Assembly (NCBI GenBank): GCA_002742845.1
Contig: DLUH01000005.1
Span: forward strand, 186,001-250,000
Origin: Sulfurovum sp. UBA12169
GTDB lineage: Bacteria > Campylobacterota > Campylobacteria > Campylobacterales > Sulfurovaceae
DNA length: 64,000 nucleotides
Reading direction: 5' to 3'
Shown in pieces: positions 17,757 to 26,458 of this stretch (its first letter is position 1; every line of letters begins with the position of its first letter). The translations under genes and the position numbers were made by a program. Under the pieces are notes generated by a model. It was not told the DNA's origin. It did not search any database and saw nothing but the letters and a program-made list of their open reading frames with translations.

Positions 17757-19743
17757 AGATCTCGCACTCCTCAAGCCCTACTTTACGGTACGCCACACCC
17801 ATCAGCTTGCAAGCGCGTTTCATGATTCCCTCTTGGGTAAATCCAAACTTTTCAAAAAGCTGTTCTGCCGGTGCAGAAGCTCCGAAACTTTCCATTCCCA
17901 ACACATCGTCGGCATAGCGATAGTATTCCGCAGCCGTTGCCGCTTCTACCGCTAAAACTTTTGTGGCAGGATCGATAATCGCAGCTTTGTAAGCTTCGTC
18001 CTGCTCGTTGAAAAGATCCAAACAGGGCACAGAAACTACGTTGGCTTTGATGCCTAACGGAACTAAATAACATGCGGCCTGCAAACATGGCATCAATTCA
18101 CTTCCGCTTGCCATAAGCGTCAGATTGGCTCCTTCTCTTTTTTTGACAATATAGGCACCCTTTGACACTTCACCAAAGTCTCTTTTTGGCTTGAGTGTTT
18201 TAAGTTTTTGACGAGAAAGAACAAAGCCGTGCGGGGCTTTGATGCTTAATGCCTTCTTCCATGCTTCAACGTTTTCTGTAGCATCCGCAGGACGCCAAAC
18301 ATAGAAGTTTGGCAATGCCCTGTATTGGCTAAGCTGCTCAATAGGCTCATGCGTCGGACCATCTTCGCCCACGCCGATACTGTCATGCGTCCAGACAAAA
18401 AAGTTTTGGATGCCCGACAACGCTGCAATACGTGCACTTGGCTTAAGATAATCACTGAATATAAAAAATGTTGCATTAAACGGTATCACCGTACCATAAA
18501 GCGCCATTGCATTGGTAATCGCAGCCATCGAGTGTTCGCGAATCCCAAAGTGTATATTTTTGCCCTTGGGAAAATCGCCCATGTCCTTTAATTCTGTTTT
18601 ATTTGATGGAGCAAGATCTGCCGAGCCTCCTACAAAACCTGGGACTGCCGTCGCGATAGCATTGAGTATTTTACCGTTGGAGTCTCTGGTTGCCACCTCT
18701 TTGTCATTTGCAAAATCCGGGAAGTTGATCGCTGAAAAATCAGGGTTTAACAGTCTTTCCAATGCTTCGTTTTGTTCGATTAGCGGTGCCTCTTTTTGTC
18801 TGTGAATCCACTCTTTCTCTGCCAATTCACCCTCTTCCAATGCGCATCTGAAGCGTATCAGCACATCTTCAGGAATATAAAATTTCTCGTCTGAAGGAAA
18901 GCCCAATTTTTCCTTGGATATTTTGATCGTCTCTTCGCCCAGAGGTGCCCCGTGTGTCTCATGGCTTCCCTCTAGCCCTTCAGCATATCTTCCGATAATC
19001 GTATTGGCAATGATGATGGTCGGCTTGGTTGCCTCTTTAACTTCATTCAGCGCTTTGTCAATATCATCATAACAATGGCCGTTGATTTTGATTACGTTCC
19101 AATTTTGTGCCTCAAAACGCTTGGCAACATCTTCGCTCCATGCGATACTCGTGTCACCTTCTATGGTGATCTCATTGCTGTCGTAGATCAACACAAGATC
19201 CTTTAATTCAAGGTGTCCGGCCAAAGCACATGCTTCATAACTGATTCCTTCTTGCAGGTCGCCGTCACCGCAAAGACAGTATACTTTATGGTCTATCAGC
19301 TTGCAGGTTTCAGAATTTACTTGCTTGGCCGTATAGGCTTCTGCCATCGCAAAACCTACCGCATTGGCTATCCCTTGCCCTAGAGGACCTGTGGTGATTT
19401 CTACTCCTGGCGTATGTCCATACTCCGGATGTCCCGGAGTTTTAGAGTCAAGCTGACGAAAATTTTTAAGATCATCCAAGCTCACATCATATCCCCAAAG
19501 ATGAAGCAAAGAGTAGATCAATGCCGAAGCATGTCCTCCTGAAAAAACCAATCTGTCCCTGTTGAGCCATGTTGGATTTTTTGGATTATGCTTAAGATGT
19601 TCGCTAAGCACAACTGCGATATCGGCCAGACCCATCGGTGCACCCGGGTGTCCCGAATTTGCTTTTTGTACTGTATCTGCTGCTAAAAATCGAATCGTAT
19701 TGGCCATCTTCTTGCGCATACTGTTCTGCTCTGTCATTACCAT
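17755..19743 (-). CDS. tkt: Transketolase
   Basis: A 662-residue thiamine-diphosphate enzyme that moves two-carbon units in the pentose phosphate pathway and in carbon-fixation or gluconeogenic sugar rearrangements. Clear motifs are KANSGHPGAPMGLADIAV, the ThDP motif GDGDLQEG, EITTGPLGQGIANAVG, and GIREHSMAAI in the pyrimidine domain. The start at 19743 has GGAT ten bases upstream. It lies seven bases after the polyprenyl synthase. Confidence 0.97.
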   Translation of the reverse strand: MVMTEQNSMRKKMANTIRFLAADTVQKANSGHPGAPMGLADIAVVLSEHLKHNPKNPTWLNRDRLVFSGGHASALIYSLLHLWGYDVSLDDLKNFRQLDSKTPGHPEYGHTPGVEITTGPLGQGIANAVGFAMAEAYTAKQVNSETCKLIDHKVYCLCGDGDLQEGISYEACALAGHLELKDLVLIYDSNEITIEGDTSIAWSEDVAKRFEAQNWNVIKINGHCYDDIDKALNEVKEATKPTIIIANTIIGRYAEGLEGSHETHGAPLGEETIKISKEKLGFPSDEKFYIPEDVLIRFRCALEEGELAEKEWIHRQKEAPLIEQNEALERLLNPDFSAINFPDFANDKEVATRDSNGKILNAIATAVPGFVGGSADLAPSNKTELKDMGDFPKGKNIHFGIREHSMAAITNAMALYGTVIPFNATFFIFSDYLKPSARIAALSGIQNFFVWTHDSIGVGEDGPTHEPIEQLSQYRALPNFYVWRPADATENVEAWKKALSIKAPHGFVLSRQKLKTLKPKRDFGEVSKGAYIVKKREGANLTLMASGSELMPCLQAACYLVPLGIKANVVSVPCLDLFNEQDEAYKAAIIDPATKVLAVEAATAAEYYRYADDVLGMESFGASAPAEQLFEKFGFTQEGIMKRACKLMGVAYRKVGLEECEI

Positions 19744-19750
19744 ATGTGTA

Positions 19751-20602
19751 TCATCCTTTATGTCTGTATAAATATCTGTTTATGAGGGGGTGTAAAGCTG
19801 TTTTGAGCGTTTCATCAAAGGCTTCAAATCGTCTTTGCAAATCTTTTGCCAACACATCGGCTTGGGCTATACTCTCCTCTAACCCCAAAAGATTTACAAA
19901 ACTATTTTTATCGCTGTCATTTCCTGTTGTTTTTCCTGCCTGTTCTTCATTTTGCGTCTCATCGATAATGTCGTCTTGTATCTGAAAAAGCAATCCCAAA
20001 TCTATCCCAAAGGCATAAAGCTCCTCTTGTACTCTCTTCTCTAAACATACAATCACTGCACCCATTTGCAAGCTTACCGCTATAAGTTTTGCGGTTTTGT
20101 TGATATGCAAAAACTTAACTTGGTCGATGTTTAACGGTTTGTTCTCAAAGTAGCAGTCTATGGCTTGCCCCAAAACCATACCCCTGCTTCCTCCGTCACG
20201 CGCAAGCAATTCAACCAATTTGATTTTTACATCTTCGCGCAGCGGTGCTTTGGCAATAAGATAGAAAGCATCCGTATTAAGCGCGTCACCTGCAAGTATA
20301 GCAGTTACTTCATCATAGCGTTTGTGCAGGGTAGCATGTCCGCGACGCAAATCAGCATTATCCATTGCCGGAAGATCATCATGAATCAATGAATAGGTAT
20401 GAAACATTTCCAAAGAGAGCGCTACAGGTAAGGCGGAAGGATAAAGCATGGGCTCATAGGCTTCAACGATACTAAGCAAAAGCATAGGACGAAATCGTTT
20501 GCCGCCTGCATCAAGCATTGCACCCAATGCCTCTTCGTACACAGTGTGAAAGCTTGGTACTTGCGGCAAATTTTCTTTCAGATAGGATTCAAATCTTTGC
20601 AT
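19751..20602 (-). CDS. ispA: Polyprenyl (geranyl/farnesyl) diphosphate synthase
   Basis: A 283-residue trans-isoprenyl diphosphate synthase. The first aspartate-rich motif is in YSLIHDDLPAMDNADLRRG and the second in QIQDDIIDE, with GGKRFRPML near the N terminus. The residues before the first motif are bulky, as expected for short-chain (C10-C20) synthases, so farnesyl diphosphate synthase is the best guess. The MEP-pathway gene dxr elsewhere in the window would feed this step. Confidence 0.9.
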   Translation of the reverse strand: MQRFESYLKENLPQVPSFHTVYEEALGAMLDAGGKRFRPMLLLSIVEAYEPMLYPSALPVALSLEMFHTYSLIHDDLPAMDNADLRRGHATLHKRYDEVTAILAGDALNTDAFYLIAKAPLREDVKIKLVELLARDGGSRGMVLGQAIDCYFENKPLNIDQVKFLHINKTAKLIAVSLQMGAVIVCLEKRVQEELYAFGIDLGLLFQIQDDIIDETQNEEQAGKTTGNDSDKNSFVNLLGLEESIAQADVLAKDLQRRFEAFDETLKTALHPLINRYLYRHKG

Positions 20603-20828
20603 TAACGCTCTTTGGTTTTAATTGATAAAATTATATCCAATTAGGATAAAATAACTCCATGCAAACACACCCAAGACACACGATCATCAAATGGATAAAA
20701 TGGGCGGTCGGGGGTGGGGCTATCTTATTTTCGGACTCCTTGCGACAGCATGCAAGGGATTGGATTTTTTGGCAAACAAGCAGCATTCCTGATACGGTAT
20801 TTTCCAAGCGTATCTGCTTTTTTAATTT
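20603..20828. other. Spacer between DUF190 and polyprenyl synthase genes, possible gene remnant
   Basis: About 225 bases. The plus strand has a TAAAAT -10-like box near 20645 and then coding-like stretches split over two frames: one starting at 20690 reads GYLIFGLLATACKGLDFLANK before a stop, and another continues AAFLIRYFPSVSAFLIF. This could be a frameshifted small membrane protein, but no RBS supports it. Nothing is convincing on the minus strand. Confidence 0.25.
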
Positions 20829-21146
20829 TCATCGCCACAATTCAACAGGTGAAGTCGTAACGGTACAGTGGGTTAAAAGTTCACTATGCTCAATAATAAA
20901 CCCTTCTATGATCTCCTTGGTATCAACCGCATCGATGATAATCGGCAACCCTTCAAACAAATCCGCCAGACGAACCTGACGCATCTGTTTGGAGCTTCCA
21001 TATCCCATAATCCCCCGCACTACGGTTACTCCGCTGATTGACGCATCATAAAGACGATCAACAATCTGGCGAAATAAAATATTTTCTTCATATTTATAAT
21101 CTTCGGCCGTAAAAATCGTAAGGCGTAATCCTTTAACAAAATCCAT
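20829..21146 (-). CDS. DUF190 family protein, fluoride-channel partner
   Basis: A 105-residue soluble protein starting MDFVKGLRLTIFTAEDYKYE. It matches DUF190, a ferredoxin-like/PII-like small family often encoded beside crcB/fluC. The start at 21146 has GGAAG upstream. Conserved parts are GVTVVRGIMGYG and DLPIIIDAVDT-like SEGLPIIIDAVD. It follows fluC by 19 bases, so the two are co-transcribed; the partner role is inferred from linkage. Confidence 0.85.
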   Translation of the reverse strand: MDFVKGLRLTIFTAEDYKYEENILFRQIVDRLYDASISGVTVVRGIMGYGSSKQMRQVRLADLFEGLPIIIDAVDTKEIIEGFIIEHSELLTHCTVTTSPVELWR

Positions 21147-21165
21147 GTAATTCTTCCTTTTTGTT

Positions 21166-21537
21166 CTAAAGCATTCTTGCAACAGCGATTCCGCCGACTC
21201 CGGCAACAAAACCAGCAGCAATCGTTGCAACCAGATTGAGAAGCGCTTTGCCTCCCTCTCCGCCCATTGCAAGAGTGAGCGTTTCAAAAGTAAATGAGCT
21301 AAACGTCGTAAATCCCCCAAGAAACCCGGTGACAATCAGCAGTCTCATGGTTGGCGTGATTGTCAACCTCTCAAGAGCGAGCGTCATAAAAAAGAGAATC
21401 AAAAATGACCCTGCAGTATTCACGGCAAGAGTACCATAGGGGAAATTTTTGCCGCACATTGAAGCACATCCCAACCCCGTTGCATAGCGGGCAACACTCC
21501 CGATCCCGCCACCGATAAAAATTGCAAGCCATTCCAT
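21166..21537 (-). CDS. crcB: Fluoride ion channel FluC/CrcB
   Basis: A 123-residue protein with four membrane helices that forms dimeric fluoride channels and lowers cytoplasmic fluoride. The hallmark parts are GGGIGSVARY at the N terminus, GTLAVNTAGSFL, and GFLGGFTTFSSFTFET. I chose the ATG at 21537; a TTG six codons upstream is also possible. No fluoride riboswitch is recognisable in the 120 bases upstream. Confidence 0.93.
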   Translation of the reverse strand: MEWLAIFIGGGIGSVARYATGLGCASMCGKNFPYGTLAVNTAGSFLILFFMTLALERLTITPTMRLLIVTGFLGGFTTFSSFTFETLTLAMGGEGGKALLNLVATIAAGFVAGVGGIAVARML

Positions 21538-21661
21538 ATACGTCTGCTGCTCCAAGCCATAAAAGATAAAAGTATTTTAACACAAATGAAGATGAAAGTA
21601 TATTTTTAAATTATACAACCTTACAATACCTCAACTATTTAAAAAAAATAAAACCGTATCG

Positions 21662-22183
21662 TCACTTAGTGATTGCTGCGCATTTGCCGGCTATCTCATC
21701 GATAATCTCATCCAAATGTTTATCTGCAACATTTATAATGACATCTGCCACCTCTTTATAGGCTTTTTCCCGCTCTTGATAAAGTTTTTTTGCCTCTTTT
21801 TCTTTAGAAAACAAAGGTCTTTTGGCAAGTTTGGCTTTGGCGTTTTTTGCATTTTTAAGGCGTTTGAGTATCCAATCGAACGTAGCATCCAATAAAACAA
21901 CTGTGCCCAGCGCTTTGAGATTATTCACTTTATAAAATCCGCCGCCGCAACTGATGAGAGTCTCATCCACACACTTTTCTATCCAGTCCGCAGTTGCCTG
22001 TTCCTGCGCTCTAAAATAGGTTTCACCTTCTTTTTCAAATATTTTTTTGATCTCTTTGTTTTCTTTAGATTCTATAAGATCATCTGTATCAATGATATAT
22101 GTACCATATTTTTTTGCAAAAGCACGCGCTGTTGTTCCTTTGCCTACCCCCATAAAACCTATCAGTATAATATTTTTTTTCAA
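21662..22183 (-). CDS. aroK: Shikimate kinase
   Basis: A 173-residue kinase that phosphorylates shikimate in aromatic amino-acid synthesis. It has the P-loop IGFMGVGKGTTAR, the shikimate-binding DTDDLIE, FRAQEQ and the CGGGFY motif. The start is best read as TTG at 22183, because this gives KKNIILIGFMG at the N terminus with a strong GGGGGGAG site just upstream; the longer GTG frame would start inside that RBS. Confidence 0.93.
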   Translation of the reverse strand: MKKNIILIGFMGVGKGTTARAFAKKYGTYIIDTDDLIESKENKEIKKIFEKEGETYFRAQEQATADWIEKCVDETLISCGGGFYKVNNLKALGTVVLLDATFDWILKRLKNAKNAKAKLAKRPLFSKEKEAKKLYQEREKAYKEVADVIINVADKHLDEIIDEIAGKCAAITK

Positions 22184-22257
22184 ATCTTCTCCCCCCACTC
22201 TGTGCGTTTAAATAATGCTTCTATTATTTTTAATTTTTTGTTATTTTTGCAAAACAA

Positions 22258-22497
22258 TTACACCATATTATAACGATCAATGATTTTTTTAAGACGTTTG
22301 CGTAAATTTCTAAGTGCTTCTGTAGCCGTTTCACCTTCTGCAATAAGTGATTCAAATTCATCAAACTGAATTTTAGCTATCCAGCCGATCTTTGTATGAA
22401 GTTTAATACCCACAAAACGCACTTCACCGTAATGCTCTTTTGCCATCTTGTAAATACGTTCGATTCTCTCATCAATAGTTTTACTCTCTCTACTCAT
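22258..22497 (-). CDS. Small hypothetical protein, ferredoxin-like/HicB-like pattern
   Basis: A 79-residue charged protein. The second half (WIAKIQFDEFESLIAEGETATEAL followed by a basic helix) is reminiscent of HicB-type antitoxin partial folds, where a strand-strand unit is followed by a helix with the EGETxxEAL pattern. No hicA-like toxin gene is next to it, so a toxin-antitoxin role is not supported. It lies between aroK and the MATE gene. Not recognised with confidence. Confidence 0.55.
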   Translation of the reverse strand: MSRESKTIDERIERIYKMAKEHYGEVRFVGIKLHTKIGWIAKIQFDEFESLIAEGETATEALRNLRKRLKKIIDRYNMV

Positions 22498-22528
22498 CTA
22501 TCACCCTTTTTATATAATTATAACATAA

Positions 22529-22762
22529 GCCAAAGAAATCCCCAAAATTCACTTTATTGTGCTTATTCCGGGTGTCATCGATACCTCTGTGATCTATCAG
22601 ACAATCGGCCATGCAGGCACAAAAGAATTTTCTTCGGCGGAACACTTTAAAAGCGGGCCGGTTCAAAAAGCCCGAAATGCAGCAAAACTGCTCATCAGTA
22701 TATTTGATGAATTTTTGAAATATGAAAGCGGAGGATTTGCTGCTATTAAAAAAATGTCTTAA
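22529..22762 (+). pseudogene. Possible 5'-truncated gene remnant
   Basis: The plus strand is open from just after a stop at 22526 to a TAA at 22760. It encodes a protein-like sequence (IPGVIDTSVIYQTIGHAG ... KARNAAKLLISIFDEFLK). The only start candidate is a GTG at 22559 with no RBS. It overlaps the end of the convergent MATE gene by four bases. Composition looks more like real protein than the opposite-strand frame, so it may be the C-terminal remnant of a lost gene. The family is not recognised. Confidence 0.3.
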
Positions 22763-24084
22763 ACTTTTAGTTGCTGCCATTTGCCTTTTTTAAAAACAGC
22801 CCAAAGCCAAATTGCTTTAACAAAAGTATCAGATATCATTGCCAAATAGACCAGCAAAATTGATTCAAAATACCAAGAGAGTACAAAAGCAGGAAGAATA
22901 CGAACAAGCCAGAGTGACACAAGATTGATTCTGAGGGTTCTCTTGGTATCACCTGCTCCCCTAAGGGCGCCTGACAGTACAAAGTTAAACGCCAAAGGGA
23001 TCTGTGAAAATCCCACAATACGCAAATAGAGACTTGCTTCTTGAATGGTCTGCATGTCATCCGTAAAAAGCCGGACGATTTTCTCGGGGACAAAAATCAT
23101 AAAAAATGAAAGAAAAAACATAAAACCTACCGTATATTTAAGCACAAGCAGCACATCCTCTCTTGCCTGCTGAGGCTTTTTGGCTCCTAGCCCCTGTCCC
23201 ATTAAAGCCATCGCCGCAATAGTAAACCCGATACCCGGCATAAAAGCCAACCCTTCTACTCTTAATCCTATCTGGTATCCTGCCAATGCTTCTGTGCCAT
23301 ACCGTGCAATAACGGCCGTAAAAAGCATAAAGCTTCCAAAAGTCAACAAACGTTCAAAAGATGCAGGTATGCCTACTTTAAGCGCACGATCAAGCAAAAA
23401 TCCAGAGTAATGCACCAAAGGAATAAAAGGGGTTCGGCAGCGCAGATAAATGAAAACATACACCGTCATCTCAAGAATGTTGACAATGACCGTCCCCGCT
23501 GCCGCACCCATCACGCCAAGTTCGGGAAAGCCATAGTTACCGAAAATCAAAAGATAATTAAGTATAATATTGAGCACAATGGAGACGATTTTTATCTTCA
23601 TGGGGGTTTTGGTATCGCCTGCGGAGTTTAGCGCAGAAACAAAAACCAATTTTACAAAAACAAAAGGCATCATCAAAGTAAGCATCTGCACATACGATGC
23701 GCCCAGTTGCGTTACCATGGGATCGGTGCCAAACCATAGATAGATCTTTTCAGAGAGAAAATACCACAGTACACTCACCGGCAAACTCAAAAGAACCGCA
23801 AACCCAAGCAGTGTAGAGAGTCCCATTGAAGCGCGCTTGATCTGTCCCGCGCCTACAAATCGGGATAAAAGCGCACCGGTTCCCACATGCAGCAATGTCA
23901 AGACTGCAAAAACAAACATCAACGACTGAAGTCCAAGTCCAACAGCCGCTACGGCAAAAGCAGAGAGCCGGCCTACCATGATAAGATCGACAATAACTTG
24001 CAGCATATCAAGCAATGAATTGACCGCTGCAGGGATAGAGAGCCTAAGTATCTTTTGATGCCCGGGAGGGAAAAATCGTATCAA
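22759..24084 (-). CDS. MATE family efflux transporter
   Basis: A 441-residue membrane protein with about 12 helices in two similar halves (LSIPAAVNSLLDMLQVIVDLIMVGRLS and VGIPASFERLLTFGSFMLFTAVIARYG), typical of the MATE/NorM family of cation-coupled multidrug exporters. Start is a TTG at 24084; a stop lies just upstream in frame and no nearer ATG gives a full first helix. Substrate cannot be told from sequence. Confidence 0.92.
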   Translation of the reverse strand: MIRFFPPGHQKILRLSIPAAVNSLLDMLQVIVDLIMVGRLSAFAVAAVGLGLQSLMFVFAVLTLLHVGTGALLSRFVGAGQIKRASMGLSTLLGFAVLLSLPVSVLWYFLSEKIYLWFGTDPMVTQLGASYVQMLTLMMPFVFVKLVFVSALNSAGDTKTPMKIKIVSIVLNIILNYLLIFGNYGFPELGVMGAAAGTVIVNILEMTVYVFIYLRCRTPFIPLVHYSGFLLDRALKVGIPASFERLLTFGSFMLFTAVIARYGTEALAGYQIGLRVEGLAFMPGIGFTIAAMALMGQGLGAKKPQQAREDVLLVLKYTVGFMFFLSFFMIFVPEKIVRLFTDDMQTIQEASLYLRIVGFSQIPLAFNFVLSGALRGAGDTKRTLRINLVSLWLVRILPAFVLSWYFESILLVYLAMISDTFVKAIWLWAVFKKGKWQQLKV

Positions 24085-24108
24085 GAGGATTTCTTTCGTT
24101 TTTTGGAA

Positions 24109-24432
24109 TTATACTCCTATTAACTGAGAAAGATAAAAATACAATCCTACAATACCCGCAGAGGACCATCCCATCATCCAAGCAGCAGCGCGCATCCTTT
24201 TTTCTTCTTGAAACATTTTTCGGACCCGGTACAGCATCACAGGATAAAGAGCCAAAACCAAAATAACCGGAATATATGCCGTCCACCCCAAACCAAACTT
24301 TTGCGCTGCAAGTTTGACCGCCACAAAAGAAGTGTAAACAAATCCATACACAATAAAAAACATAACTATTTGGAAAATAAAAAATATTATTTCAACACCG
24401 TTTTTGTTCTTTTTGTCATCATAGCGCCGCAT
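24109..24432 (-). CDS. Small membrane protein, three predicted helices
   Basis: A 107-residue protein with hydrophobic segments near residues 14-35, 50-68 and 84-103, and a basic loop (RVRKMFQEEKRMR) between the second and third. It starts at ATG with AAAG upstream and lies 24 bases before the MATE gene, so it may be co-transcribed with it. No family recognised. Confidence 0.6.
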   Translation of the reverse strand: MRRYDDKKNKNGVEIIFFIFQIVMFFIVYGFVYTSFVAVKLAAQKFGLGWTAYIPVILVLALYPVMLYRVRKMFQEEKRMRAAAWMMGWSSAGIVGLYFYLSQLIGV

Positions 24433-24450
24433 ATTCTTTAGCCGTCAACT

Positions 24451-24723
24451 CTAAACTGTCGGCCATTCTCCTGATGGCCATGGCTTCTCATCGCTATTGA
24501 AACTGGTATACAAAACAAGTTCTTTCGTATATTCAGACAAATTGTTTGTAAAGCGCAAAAGCTGTGCGTTGGGTTCACCCCCTATCCAGCTATAGATAAA
24601 CTGGGTAATCGTAATAATAAAAAGCACCATAGAGATAAATCTAACCAAAATCAAATACAAAATCGTATAAAGTATCCTTTCAATATTTGGTTTTGGCGAT
24701 CGGGTATTTTGTGAATTTTGCAT
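24451..24723 (-). CDS. DUF4389 family membrane protein
   Basis: A 90-residue protein with a membrane segment around residues 17-45 and a conserved tail (GGEPNAQLLRFTNNLSEYTKE ... PWPSGEWP). This pattern is typical of the short DUF4389 proteins. Function unknown. AAAGG precedes the ATG, and a TACAAT -10-like box lies about 25 bases upstream on the minus strand. Confidence 0.75.
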   Translation of the reverse strand: MQNSQNTRSPKPNIERILYTILYLILVRFISMVLFIITITQFIYSWIGGEPNAQLLRFTNNLSEYTKELVLYTSFNSDEKPWPSGEWPTV

Positions 24724-24769
24724 TTATAAACCTTTTTTGTTTTATTGTATCAAATTTCTTCATATTTGG

Positions 24770-24890
24770 ACAAACAAGATAACTGTAACGGCATGAGGCA
24801 CCCGCAATATTCCCAGTCTGTGTTTATTGGTCTTTTGACAATAGCACTCCGAAGCTTAGCAGTTTTCTCGCATAATCTATAGACATTTGC
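24770..24890. other. GC-rich foldable intergenic island, candidate small RNA locus
   Basis: Within an otherwise very AT-rich 290-base gap (24724-25012), the segment 24781-24870 is close to half G+C. It can fold as nested arms: AACTGTAA (24781-24788) with TTAGCAGTT (24856-24864), GAGGC (24795-24799) with GCACTC (24844-24849), and CAATA with TATTG inside. No ORF is evident. Strand is undecided. The rest of the gap holds only AT tracts and the DUF4389 promoter region. Confidence 0.3.
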
Positions 24891-25042
24891 AATTTTATAG
24901 CCTATGCATATAAATTTAACTCTAATCACTTTTTAATTGCCTTTTGTTTTTTATATTTTAATGCTTATGCTTTTTACCATAAAACCTATGCTATCATAAA
25001 AAATATGCCCCAATGTATAAAATAGTTTTTCGAAGGTATTGT

Positions 25043-25540
25043 ATGAGACTTTTCATTGCTTCTCCTGTTGCGCTTCACGAATATGCCTCCATCAAAAAAG
25101 ATTTCAGTAAAATCATTGAGGGGAAATGGGTCGAAGAAGAGAATCTGCATCTAACGTGGGTTTTTTTGGGAGAAATAAAAGAGGAAAATTCTATTATCAA
25201 TCAAATGCAGGATATTACTTCTTTGAAAAACAAAATCGATATCTTTGGATTGGGATATTTTGGACATCCGCCTAAGATTTTTTTTGCCAAATCTCAAGAA
25301 AAACCACTCTTTGCTAAAGCCAAAGAGTTTACGGATGCGGGTTTCAGTCTTCACTCTTTTAAGCCGCATATCACACTTTGCCATATCAAAGCCATACATG
25401 ATGAGAGGGCCTACGAAAAAACACTTAAATACCATCAAGATAAAATATTGGGATCCATACTCCCTTGCATCTCACTTTATCAAAGCATTCTGGACAAAAA
25501 ATGTGCACACTATCGGCGTATTTTTGATATAAAAAAATGA
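25043..25540 (+). CDS. thpR: RNA 2',3'-cyclic phosphodiesterase (2H family)
   Basis: A 165-residue 2H phosphoesterase. The two catalytic HxTx motifs are HLTW (residues 36-39, in EENLHLTWVFLG) and HITL (109-112, in FKPHITLCH), as in ThpR/LigT, which hydrolyses 2',3'-cyclic phosphates on RNA ends. I chose the ATG at 25043 (MRLFIASPV), with AAGG upstream. The physiological substrate of bacterial ThpR is not settled. Confidence 0.92.
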   Translation: MRLFIASPVALHEYASIKKDFSKIIEGKWVEEENLHLTWVFLGEIKEENSIINQMQDITSLKNKIDIFGLGYFGHPPKIFFAKSQEKPLFAKAKEFTDAGFSLHSFKPHITLCHIKAIHDERAYEKTLKYHQDKILGSILPCISLYQSILDKKCAHYRRIFDIKK

Positions 25541-25644
25541 ATACCATACAGATTCTTTCTCATCAAAAAACGTGCTCTTTGCAACAACTGCCAAAAGATA
25601 AGGAAACGCTGCAGTGTGATCTTTTGGTTAGATCACAACGTTAA
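25537..25644 (+). CDS. 35-residue ORF overlapping thpR stop (doubtful)
   Basis: An ATG overlaps the thpR stop (ATGA) and opens 35 codons ending at 25644, four bases into the convergent thiG. The product ([13 protein letters not shown]...) is hydrophilic and not recognised. Overlap suggests coupling, but there is no independent RBS; it may equally be the remnant of a longer gene. Confidence 0.25.
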   Translation: MNTIQILSHQKTCSLQQLPKDKETLQCDLLVRSQR

Positions 25645-26417
25645 AAAATCATCCCGTCAACAGGCGATGAAGCCGTAGCAAAGGGTCTCTTGGGGATACG
25701 TCCCGCGAGGTAACTCATACGGCCTGCCTTGACGGCGTACTTCATCGCTTCTGCCATCAGGATAGGATTTCTTGCTCCCGCAATGGCCGTGTTCGTTAAA
25801 ACACCGTCCGCGCCAAGTTCCATGGCTACGGCTGCATCCGATGCGCAACCTATTCCTGCATCTACAATGACAGGTACGCTGACCGCCTCGCGAATAAAGT
25901 GAATATTGAATTTATTTTGAATTCCCAGTCCTGAACCAATAGGGGATGCCAAAGGCATAACCGCATTCGCGCCTGCATTTTCAAGTCTTTTTGCCATAAT
26001 CGGATCATCACTGGTATAAGCCATGATGGTAAACCCGTCTTTTGCCAATACCTCGCACGCCTTGATTGTCTCGATAACATCAGGATAAAGTGTCTTTTGT
26101 GTGTCTCCGATAACTTCAAGCTTGATAAGGTCAATCCCTGTGGCTTCACGGGTAAGCCTAAAAAGTGTAATCGCATCTTCAGCAGTGGTGCATCCTGCCG
26201 AATTGGGAAGAAACTTAACGTTGGTATTTTTAAAATATGTCATCAAATTTTCTTCTTCGGGGCTGGTTATATTCACGCGTCTTACGGCTACTGTGATCAA
26301 TTCGCTTCCGCTGGCAAGCGTGGCATCCAAAGTGGTTTGAAAACTGTCATATTTTCCTGAACCCACAATCAGTCTGCTGCCAAATTCATATTTCCCAATT
26401 TTTAAAATATCGCTCAT
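25641..26417 (-). CDS. thiG: Thiazole synthase
   Basis: A 258-residue TIM-barrel enzyme that forms the thiazole phosphate ring of thiamine from deoxyxylulose phosphate, ThiS-thiocarboxylate and dehydroglycine. The imine-forming lysine is likely in [10 protein letters not shown], with the phosphate-binding [28 protein letters not shown]. Length is normal. The usual partners thiS, thiF and thiH are not next to it. Confidence 0.96.
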   Translation of the reverse strand: MSDILKIGKYEFGSRLIVGSGKYDSFQTTLDATLASGSELITVAVRRVNITSPEEENLMTYFKNTNVKFLPNSAGCTTAEDAITLFRLTREATGIDLIKLEVIGDTQKTLYPDVIETIKACEVLAKDGFTIMAYTSDDPIMAKRLENAGANAVMPLASPIGSGLGIQNKFNIHFIREAVSVPVIVDAGIGCASDAAVAMELGADGVLTNTAIAGARNPILMAEAMKYAVKAGRMSYLAGRIPKRPFATASSPVDGMIF

Positions 26418-26458
26418 GATACATTCCTTTTTATAATCTTGATGGGTTATAACACACC

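Noticed and set aside
20659-20979. 106-codon plus-strand ORF
   Set aside because: Its second half is antisense to the DUF190 gene and its composition is not protein-like; no RBS.
22258-22497. HicAB toxin-antitoxin system
   Set aside because: Only a vague HicB-like pattern; no HicA-like double-stranded RNA-binding toxin gene beside it.
22490-22780. 96-codon minus-strand ORF
   Set aside because: Cysteine/phenylalanine-rich shadow of the plus-strand coding-like frame, and it overlaps both the neighbouring hypothetical gene and the MATE gene.
24781-24870. Resemblance to cobalamin or TPP riboswitch boxes, or SRP RNA, in the GC-rich island
   Set aside because: Short shared words (GGGAA, GGGTGCC, CCCGCAA) occur, but the order and spacing of conserved boxes are wrong for each family and the SRP GGAA tetraloop helix is missing.
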